Shown here: positions 55,768 to 64,000 of the stretch, piece by piece | Layout of the letters: every line of letters begins with the position of its first letter | Numbering within the stretch: the first letter of the stretch is position 1 | Assembly (NCBI GenBank): GCA_015501075.1 | Contig: JADNYJ010000007.1 | Location: forward strand, 496,001-560,000 | DNA from: Gymnopilus junonius | Taxonomy: Eukaryota > Basidiomycota > Agaricomycetes > Agaricales > Galerinaceae | Reading direction: 5' to 3' | DNA: 64,000 nucleotides | Made by a program: the position numbers and the translations under genes | Notes under the pieces: model-generated | What the model was told of the DNA's origin: nothing | Seen by the model: only the letters and a program-made list of their open reading frames with translations | Databases searched by the model: none

Positions 55768-56742
55768 ATGTCTCTCAGACAGCTTCTCCCTTCATCCCGC
55801 CAAGCCCTTTCTGATTCGCCAAGACGAATCATGCGCAACCTGCAGGATACTCAGGTCCTTGAACGAGCAAATTTCCCAGCTCCAGTCCTCTCTTGCAATT
55901 CTGCATAATGAGCGGCAACAATTGAAAGCAAAAGTCAACGATGTGACCCATCCATTTATTATCAATCGGCTTCCTGAAGAGATTGCTGCAACCATCTTCT
56001 GGTCCTATGTACATGGAGTCGACCTCGACGATCCTGAAGAACGATCCTGAAGATTCCGAGTACCCTATCTCCGGAAACCGAGTCGACTCACCATTCGTGT
56101 TGCATGCAATATGTCAGACTTGGCGTAGAATTGCGTGGTCGTCTCCAGACTTGATGTCCTTGACGATGTCATAAAATTCGCCAGTTAAAGAGACACCAAT
56201 CCGACTCGCAATAGAATGGTTGGGCCGATCTGGGCAGCTACCATTCACTGTTAAACTCTACGGTCACTGTTCCTAATTAGAAAACATTGAGGCAGCGCCG
56301 TTATTTCCCCTGATTGCATTCATGAACCACAGCTCATCCCGGTGATAGATCAATTTGGTAATGGGCTTCCTCCTCTATTGGTCTCTTTCTATTCAGCACT
56401 TTCAGCGCATTCGCTTTATGATACTGAAGTCCCCGCATTCGTTGAAACTCTCCTTCCTCAATTGAAGAGTTTCAAGCTTCTCGGAGAAAGGACCCTTTGC
56501 CCGGAAATAATTACAGGGTTTTCTGCGCCTTCTAGCGAGAAGGAACTTGCACCCATACAGCAATTGGAGTCTGTTGGAGTCTTTTTTGACCATGTCTGTG
56601 ACGATACTACCATTCGTCAACAAGTTCATGATTCACCGCATCCTGCGTCTCTCACGAAATGGAGTGCGTTTCGACCTCAAAGTAGATGATGATGAGTCCG
56701 ATGACTTAGAAAATCTTTGGAAAAAGCGTCGCCGATGCTTAT
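55768..56742 (+). pseudogene. F-box protein, degenerate paralogue of the next gene
   Basis: LNEQISQLQSSLAILHNERQ and IINRLPEEIAATIFWSYVHG pair with LNEQIWQLQSSLTDLVNERR and IIHRLPVEISTTIFFYYVHD of the intact gene. The frame stops at a TGA right after DDPEERS. It continues in other frames with FVLHAICQTWRRIAWSSPDL, then loses about 200 residues of the leucine-rich middle and resumes near 56342 (VSFYSALSAHSL, then FAPSS-like). A tandem duplicate gone to decay: stops and a large deletion exclude a mere sequencing error. Confidence 0.85.
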
Positions 56743-56971
56743 GACCTGACTCATGATTGATGGACTCTGAACACCTTTTCTATCATCTTTTTACAGTTCC
56801 ACACCTATGTAGTTATAGCTGATACACAAATGCATATGCATGCTTGAATTTGAGTTCAGGGAGGAGAAACAGAATTATACGAGTGGCGGCACAGCTATTT
56901 TTCCCACACAAAACCATTGCCTTGACTCTTCTATGATCAACCCACTCTAAGGAGACTGCATAACACAAGCT
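56743..56971. promoter_or_regulatory. Upstream region of the intact F-box gene
   Basis: Short spacer after the pseudogene; must hold the promoter of the F-box gene at 56972. No clear box seen. Confidence 0.35.
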
Positions 56972-58600
56972 ATGTATCGTTGCAACTTCTGCTCGAGTAT
57001 TGACACTATTAGCCTTCATCCTGACGAGACCTACGCGACTTGTCAAGATGAGCTGTGCTCCACTTGCAGGAGGTTCCAAACATTGAACGAACAGATCTGG
57101 CAACTCCAATCCTCCCTCACAGATTTGGTGAATGAACGACGAAACCTCAAACCACAACTCAACAATGTTCATCAATCCATTATTCATCGACTGCCCGTGG
57201 AGATCTCAACGACTATTTTCTTTTACTATGTTCATGATTCTAGCAAACTGGAAAGACCGACCATCAGGAGCTGGGTTCAACGACTCGACTCACCGTTGGT
57301 GCTGGGTGCGGTGTGTCAGGCTTGGCGGCATATTGCATGGTCATTTCCAAACCTTTGGACGTCATTGAAGATGGAGCTTGGTTCCCCAGTCAGGGCGACA
57401 AAAATTCAAATCGCAATAGAATGGTTGTGTCGATCTGAAAGCCTACCATTAACAATCAAACTTTTCAGCCACAAGGTTCTGGAGAAGCTCGATGCAGAAC
57501 CCTATTTTTCTTTCATCGCATTTATTAACCAACAGTCTTACCGATGGTACTCATTGACCCTGGATCTTCCGGGCGTGCTCCTCTCTCGTTTCCATGATTC
57601 CCAAGGAACTACCGGCATGTTGCACAAACTCGACATAAACTTATCAAGTTCAAGTCCAAGCGAATTGTGCATTTCGCGAGCGGCGCCAAGGCTGGTCAGT
57701 ATTCGCAACGTCGAATTGGACAATACTCGTTTCAAATGGAAGAACATTACTTATTTCTCTTCGACACATTTCCGATTAGACGAGGTTCTAGCAGTCTTGC
57801 GCCGAGCACCACAGCTTATGAGTGCTGAATTTCTTGCCGTCAAGCGGCGGCCTAACAGAAACTCGACTAATGAACATCAGTCACCTTCTATCTATCCTCT
57901 GAAGTCTCTCGTGATCGGGTTTGATCAAAGTTCGATAGGCTCTTTTTTCGATAATGTGACTCTTCCATCTTTGACAAACTTTACGTTCTATCTGGCAAGC
58001 AAAAGAACGCCGGTTGAAACACTAGCTTCTTTCCTTGAACGTTCGGGGTGTCATTTGGAGAAGTTTTCCCTGCAGGAAGTTAAAATAAACAATGAGGACC
58101 TTATAAGGATCACAAGGCTATTGCCCTCGTTGTCTTATCTTTCCCTAGGCATCGAATGCTTTTCCAATGCCACTACAGATGTCACGGAACAGCCGTTGGC
58201 ATTAGGCTCTTTCTATTCTGCTCTCGCTGCCCATTCCCTCGTTACTGTGGACTCATTACCTTCATTCGCTGGACCTCTCCTCCCAAAACTAAAAACCGTC
58301 AAAATTTTCGGAAATTTTCTCTTCAAGGCCGAGCTGAGCGGCCTTCTACGAGGGCTTTTTGCTCCTTCTAGCAACAGAGAGAGTACTGCTTTGCGGCCAT
58401 TAGAGTTTATCCAGATTTGCTTCGAGCGTTCACCTGAAGATATAATTCCGTTTATTAATCAAACTACCCTTGATTATATCTTGGATTTATCTCGTAAAGG
58501 GGTGAAGTTCGACCTGAAAGTTCAGCTCGAGAACAACTCGAAACTCGGTGATTTGCTCCAATTATCCTTACAGAAATTCGACCAAGCAGGAGTAATATGA
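56972..58600 (+). CDS. F-box-like protein with N-terminal CxxC pairs and leucine-rich tail
   Basis: A single exon of 542 residues, unusual among the intron-rich neighbours. Residues 4-7 (CNFC) and 27-39 (CQDELCSTC) give paired cysteines that could bind zinc. A short coiled segment follows (TLNEQIWQLQSSLTDLVNER), then the F-box (IIHRLPVEISTTIFFYYVHD, about residues 70-90) and VCQAWRHIAWSFPNLWTSLK. The remainder shows weakly repeated leucine-rich units. It is expected to act as a substrate receptor of an SCF ubiquitin ligase; target unknown. It is the intact partner of the pseudogene just upstream. Confidence 0.85.
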   Translation: MYRCNFCSSIDTISLHPDETYATCQDELCSTCRRFQTLNEQIWQLQSSLTDLVNERRNLKPQLNNVHQSIIHRLPVEISTTIFFYYVHDSSKLERPTIRSWVQRLDSPLVLGAVCQAWRHIAWSFPNLWTSLKMELGSPVRATKIQIAIEWLCRSESLPLTIKLFSHKVLEKLDAEPYFSFIAFINQQSYRWYSLTLDLPGVLLSRFHDSQGTTGMLHKLDINLSSSSPSELCISRAAPRLVSIRNVELDNTRFKWKNITYFSSTHFRLDEVLAVLRRAPQLMSAEFLAVKRRPNRNSTNEHQSPSIYPLKSLVIGFDQSSIGSFFDNVTLPSLTNFTFYLASKRTPVETLASFLERSGCHLEKFSLQEVKINNEDLIRITRLLPSLSYLSLGIECFSNATTDVTEQPLALGSFYSALAAHSLVTVDSLPSFAGPLLPKLKTVKIFGNFLFKAELSGLLRGLFAPSSNRESTALRPLEFIQICFERSPEDIIPFINQTTLDYILDLSRKGVKFDLKVQLENNSKLGDLLQLSLQKFDQAGVI

Positions 58601-58823
58601 TAAATATAAATTGTTTGCGCCAGACAGCCTTTCATGTCTGTCGCGTTGCATGCCTTCATGTTGTATAAATTATATGGCTCTGCAGTCGGAAATTTTTTTA
58701 GTGTGACCTTTCTTCGAGTGACGCTCCTCACGTGAGGGAGAAGCGTGACCAGTCGCGTCGATGTGTTGATTTGATTCGAACAGCTTGATCTATACGGACT
58801 AGCAAGTCTTGCGGCGACCAACT
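58601..58823. promoter_or_regulatory. Upstream region of SMC4
   Basis: 223 bases between the F-box stop and the SMC4 ATG, holding a CTTTCTTCGAGTGACGC segment near 58708. No TATA box seen. Confidence 0.3.
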
Positions 58824-61800
58824 ATGCCGCCTCGTCGTTCATCTCGCGCACCGAGCGCGTCTGTAGAGCCAACACCTATTGAAACGCTGCCTGCTAAACG
58901 GAAGCGAGGTCAACCAGCAGATCCAGAGGTAGAAGAGAAAGAAAATGCCGCAAAACCACCCTCACGTACGCGTCGGGGCTCCTCTGTGAGGTCTAGCGTA
59001 CCACCACCATCCAAAGCAAGAAAATCTTCGCGTTCACAGACCTCTTTGCCTGATGTCGCCGAATCCGACAATGAGGAACAGTCGGAAGCGCCACCTCCAG
59101 TCAAGAAAGCTAGGCCTTCAAATGAGCACGAAATTAAGGAAGAGCCCTCAGAGGAGGAACAGATGGAGGTTAAACCGAAGAGAGGAAAACGTGCTGCCAG
59201 CGTAGCAAAATCTACTCGGGCAGCTGATATGGGCGTCGATGAGGAGACCCCCTCCAAGCCAGCCAGTCGTCGTACATCAAGTCGTAAGGCTGCCGTTTCC
59301 TCTGGCAGTCGGACTACCACCAGCGTCGGCTCTGCGAAATCTGGCGAAGCATCTGGGTCAGCTCGTGTTGAAGAACCCGAGGTCGATATCAGTGAGGAGG
59401 AGGATGTCAAGCCAGCCAAAGGGCGTCGATCTACTAAGCGAGCACCATCGAAGAGTCTTCAATCCGACGACGAAGATGGGGGTGCGATGTCGGATTACAA
59501 TGAAGATGGAGACGTCAAACCTGCTCGCAGAGGACGGAAAGCCAAAGCCCCAGTGGCACGGAAAGGCAAGGCCCCAGGCAAAACCAGCACCATAGAAGAA
59601 GACTCAGATGAGGATTTGGAGCCACCTCCACCTGTTCAGCCTCGGATAAGTCAGTCGGAAAGCTGCAGTCGAACCGACACCTGAGGTCGAGGAGGAAGAG
59701 GAAGAGGAAAAGTCTTTATTTGACCCGCCCCCCGCGCCCAGTCAGTCAACTTTACCACCACCCCCGCCTGAAGAACCTGCTGGACCAAAGGCTAGGCTTG
59801 TTATTCATAAGATGGCTCTCGTTAATTTCAAGAGTTACGCAGGACGTCAAGAGATTGGTCCATTTCCATAAGGTGTTTATCGTCCTCTCTTTTCGACCAC
59901 TCTTCACTTACTGTTTTGTGTAGTCTTTCTCCGCCATTGTAGGACCTAAACGGTTCAGGCAAGTCTAACACTATCGACGCGCTTCTTTTCGTCTTTGGTT
60001 TCCGTGCCTCAAAGATGAGGCAGGGCAAAATCTCAGAACTCATCCATAATTCTGCAAACTATCCTGATCTGCAAGACTGTTAGCGTCGAAATTCATTTCC
60101 GTGAAATTATTGATTCGGTATGAAATTTTCCACAGCTTTAATGGACTTGAAGCTGAATTTGTATAGCCCGGATCTGATTCATTTAAAGTTGTATCCGGCT
60201 CTCAACTTGTGGTTGCTGCCACAGCCTATAAGGATAACTCTAGCAAGTACGCTATCAACGAAAAAGACGAGCAGTTATAAGGAAGTACAAACTTTACTTA
60301 AGGGTCGTGGTATCGACCTTGACCACAATCGTTTCCTCATCCTCCAGGTAAATTTGAACGTTGTTCTTGATTTTTTTTCTTATGCTCTTTTTTAGGGTGA
60401 GGTCGAATCCATTGCGCAAATGAAGCCCAAGGCTCCATCTGAACATGAAGACGGTCTGCTCGAATATCTTGAAGACATCATTGGTACCTCAAAGTACAAA
60501 GAACCTATCGACGAAGCGATGGTTGAGATGGAGCGTTTACAAGAAGATCGTCAGATGAAGTTAAATAGACTCAGGCACGTTGAAAGCGAGAAGCAAGCTC
60601 TTGAGGCCAAGAAGAAAGAGGCTGAAGATTTCCTTCGTCTGAAAAACGAACACGTCAGAGCACAATCACGCTTATTCCAGTGGACACTCATGAGATGCCT
60701 GGAGTTGGAGGAAAAGTTAGCGACCCAGTTGGTATGTATTTTCTCAGGACAGCTATGAGCGTTTCATTAACGGGCCGTACAGGAAAAGCTGCAGAAAGAA
60801 TTGGAGAAGGAGACGGAGCAGAATCGGGGGGATATCGACCATCTTGAACAGCTCAAAGAGCACTACGAAGAGCGTGAAAAGGCATACGCTGTAAGCTGGA
60901 CTTGATCATTTTTGCCGTTTTATGTGGCTGACAACAATCATAGGAAGTGCAAGCCGCTGCTGCAACTGCCGTGAAAGACCTTGCCACTTTAGAGAGGCGT
61001 GAAGTCGGTCTTCAAGAGAAGCGTAAGCACGCGTCTGGTCGGGCTAAAAGTTGAAGAAATCGGTTCAAGAGGTCAGCCGGCTCACAATTGATCTTGTCGG
61101 GTATACTAACAGACATCTAGGACACTACTGCAAGGAAGACGGCCCTGAATGTTATCGAGGATAGTACTTCCAAAATCAAAAAGGAGAAACAGAAGCTTGA
61201 AGAGCACGAACTGTCTCTTGAGGAAGAGGAGAAGGTTTTGGAAGAAATCCGGGATAGCTTGAAGGGTAAGCAATTGATTATCCTTTGCGTTAATCTATGT
61301 GTTGATGTCGGCACAGACAAGACCCAGGTCTTCCACGACAAAAATTCAAGTCAAGCAGAAGGAGCTTCAACCGTGGACTACGAAGATCAACAAGAAGCAA
61401 GCTGACGTTGACGTTGCACCAGCGAGCGGGATGCCCTTGCCAAGAAGGCGGAAGCGCTGAAGGAGCAGTGCAAGGAAGCGAACGAAAACCTTGCAAACAT
61501 TGTTGGAAGAGCGAGAGGCCAAGGTATATATGCGATTAATTGAAAAAGAATTCTGTCTCATTCTTTTAAGGTGGCTCAACAAAATAACTTCAAAGCAGAG
61601 AAATTACAAATTCAGAAGGACGTGCAAGCCGGAGATCAACGTCTGAAGTTGGTACATCCTTTTTCCGAACTTGCATATCTTTTGAACGTCTCCTCTAGGG
61701 TGCTCAAAGCCGAGTGAATGAGTTGAAAGGCAAGGCCGCCAATGCTCGCAGTAAAGTAGACGAGGTTAAGGCCAATCAATCGGAGAACCGTTCGAGAAAC

Positions 61801-64000
61801 AATGTCCTGGATTCGCTGACTTCGCTCAAAAATAGTGGTCAGATTGAAGGCTTGCATGTAAGGCCTTTTTGCATTGCAATTATGTTTGTTAATTGCTATT
61901 AGGGTCGACTTGGAAGCCTTGGGACCATTCCTGACAAGTACGACGTGGCGATCTCGACGGCATGTGGCGCCAACCTCAATTTCATGGTCGTTGATAGGGT
62001 CGCGCAAGCTCAGTCTTGCATTGAGTATATGAGGAAGAACAATGTCGGACGAGCTTCCTTCATGATCTTGGAGAAAATTGGCCAAGGCAACGCTGACAAA
62101 ACACCTACTCCCGACGGCGTTCCTCGCTTGTTTGACCTTGTTAAGCCGAAGGATCCTATCTATGCACCTGCTTTCTTCAAAGCCATTGGAAACACGCTCG
62201 TCGCCAACGATATCGACCAAGCCAACCGCATCGCCTTTGCTGGTGGCAATAGTGGCAAGAGATGGCGGGTTGTGACCCTTGATGGAGCCTTGATCGAGAC
62301 ATCAGGAGCTATGTCCGGAGGAGGTTCACAACTTTCCAGAGGTGCCATGAGCTCCAAGCTCGCCGCCGCTACCGTTACCCCTGAAGTCCTGCGATCATAT
62401 GAAAGGGAAAGCGACCAAGCAGCTCAACAGTATCAGAAGGCTTTGGCTGATCTGCGGGATGCCGAACAAGAGTTGGAGCGTTTGAAATCCAGAGAACCAG
62501 AAATTGATCTGGCTTACCAGAAAGTTGGCATGGATATCGAGAATCTGAAGCGCAGAATAGCAGAGGCCGAGAAACGCGCTAAAGATCTGAAGTATGCACC
62601 TGCTTTTTTGTGGTACGACTATTGCTAATGTCACTTTTCATCAGCGCCCAGAATAAACCCAACGGCGGAGACCTTGCTCGCATAAAAAGCCTTGAGCAAG
62701 AAATTGGGGCTGCTGCAACAGAACTCGACGAACTCAAGGAGAAGTCTGCCAAGGTCGAACAAGACATCAAAGACCTCGAGAAGAAGATTTTGGAGATCGG
62801 AGGATCTAAGCTACTTTCTCAGAGATCTAAAGTCGATGGTCTTCGGTTGCACATGAAACTCGCCAACGACGAAATCACCAAAGCAGAAGTCGCCAAAACG
62901 AAAGCTGACAAAGATTCCAAGAAGCTGGAAACTAACATTGCGAATAACTCGAAAGCATTTGAGGAAGCCGATGCTGAAATGGAGGAATTGGATGCTGAAA
63001 TGAAGAAGGTTGCCAATCATATCGCCGAGTTGAAGGAGGAGGTGGAGAGTGCTCAAGCTGCTGCTGAGAATTCCAAGGAAGATTTAGACAACCTGAAAGC
63101 CCAGCTTGATGAGCAGGAGGCTCGCATTGCGAAATTTAGGCAAAAGGAGGTGGGGGCGATGTGTTTGCGTCTTCTATATGTTCGCTGATATCCGTTCATC
63201 TGTAGCTGAAACTCAGGAATTCTATCAGCGATACCAAGAAAGATATAGACGAGAATAATCGTGCTACTGAGCACTACACTGAACTGCACGACGAATTAAC
63301 GTTGGAAGAAATCGAGTAAGCTCATTCGGTTTTCTGTGCTGTGCTGAGCTAATGACATGGCAGCGAGGACGACGAAGATGAGGAAGAACAAGCTGCTTCT
63401 CCGGAAGCTCCGCAAACGAGCGAGCATCCAGATGGAGAAGCGCAGGTCAAAGTTGAAGCAGGCGCTGAAGGAGAACCTAGGCAAAAAGCAATGCCCGAGA
63501 AGCGAAAATCAACGGCAGCGCCTTCTAATGAGCTACAGATATACTCGACGGAAGAGTTGAGGAAATACAACAGACCAGAACTTATTGCCAACACCGAATA
63601 TCTCGATGGTAAGCAGTATATCACAGCCGGACTATCTGTCACCCGCTAACTTGCAAACCAACAGAAAAGATAAAGAAAGCCCGACCAGATCTTTCTGTTC
63701 TCAAGGAGTACAAACAGAGGGAGCAAGAATTCTTTAACCGAGCCCAAGACTTGGACAAGGTCACCGCAGAGAGGGACGCTCAGAAAGCCAAATACGAGGG
63801 CTTGAGGAAGCAACGCTTGGACGAGTTCATGGCCGGCTTCAATTTGATCTCATTAAAGCTCAAGGAGATGTACCAAGTTTGTAACATGGTTTGTAAACGT
63901 CTGAATCTCCTGCTTAAGACTTCCATTGCGTAGATGATTACTCTGGGTGGGAACGCCGAACTCGAGCTCGTAGACAGTATGGATCCTTTCTCAGAGGGGA
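58824..64000 (+). CDS. SMC4: Condensin subunit SMC4 (3' end beyond window)
   Basis: A disordered N-terminal tail of about 290 residues with many KPA and EEE stretches is followed by KARLVIHKMALVNFKSYAGR and the ATP-binding P-loop GPNGSGKSN (about 59945). Then come FGFRASKMRQGKISELIHNS, ILQGEVESIAQMKPKAPSEH, long coiled coils, and the hinge (GRLGSLGTIPDKYDVAISTA, about 61905-62300). The second coil leads to MITLGGNAELELVDSMDPFS at the window end; signature and Walker B lie outside. Single-base frame breaks occur near 59655, 59866, 59949, 60080, 60266 and 61050. At 59866, 59949 and 60080 one base is clearly extra; at 61050 one is missing. Because SMC4 is essential and single-copy, these are most likely assembly errors. 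It compacts mitotic chromosomes together with SMC2. Confidence 0.95.

Noticed and set aside
58824..64000. SMC4 as a pseudogene because of its frame breaks
   Set aside because: Only single-base indels, perfect protein similarity on both sides, and an essential gene; assembly error is more likely.
1..64000. CRISPR arrays, tRNA genes, viral genes
   Set aside because: No regularly spaced direct repeats, no tRNA-like clover pattern and no viral coding sequence were noticed; the genome is fungal.

Overview
The window is nuclear DNA of a filamentous basidiomycete, most likely a mushroom-forming agaricomycete. Genes are dense and cut by many introns of about 50-70 nt. Typical basidiomycete families are present: an expanded cytochrome P450 array, F-box-like proteins with a basidiomycete-style F-box start, an SRPK-like kinase family, a full-size ABCA transporter and a GH47 mannosidase. 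There are no bacterial or viral features.

Layout. 1-6.8 kb: an AGC kinase with long tails and a CorA-type Mg2+ transporter, both clean. 7.5-9.0 kb: a broken F-box gene (minus). 9.6-10.0 kb: a small secreted beta/gamma-crystallin-like protein. 11.2-16.9 kb: an ABCA transporter with at least seven single-base lesions. 17.3-19.3 kb: a conserved single-pass membrane protein and a remnant of a Zn2Cys6 regulator (both minus). 19.6-38.6 kb: a segmentally duplicated cluster with three full-length P450 genes, two degenerate P450s and one 3' fragment, one small secreted protein plus a promoter remnant, one intact 2-oxoglutarate dioxygenase resembling xanthine dioxygenase, and two decayed copies of it. 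39.2-41.1 kb: ribosomal protein genes eL21 and uS4 (S9) head to head. 41.2-43.9 kb: ER alpha-1,2-mannosidase (minus). 44.1-47.4 kb: an inverted pair of SRPK-like kinase genes, one truncated. 48.2-55 kb: a transposon-rich stretch with a complete hAT element (TIRs and an 8-bp target duplication), a PIF/Harbinger-like derivative, a TA-flanked MITE and paired palindromic repeats. 55.1 kb: NOP10. 55.8-58.6 kb: a broken and an intact F-box paralogue. 58.8 kb to the end: condensin subunit SMC4, running off the window.

Two themes matter for a reader. First, single-base insertions or deletions occur in genes that cannot plausibly be dead (SMC4, eL21, GH47), so many broken frames probably reflect the base quality of the assembly. 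Only lesions that combine stops, missing exons and large gaps should be read as true pseudogenes. Second, the 19.6-38.6 kb cluster was built by repeated duplication of a P450 / small secreted protein / dioxygenase module, followed by decay and probable gene conversion; it looks like a young, changing specialised-metabolism locus. Its substrate cannot be told from sequence.
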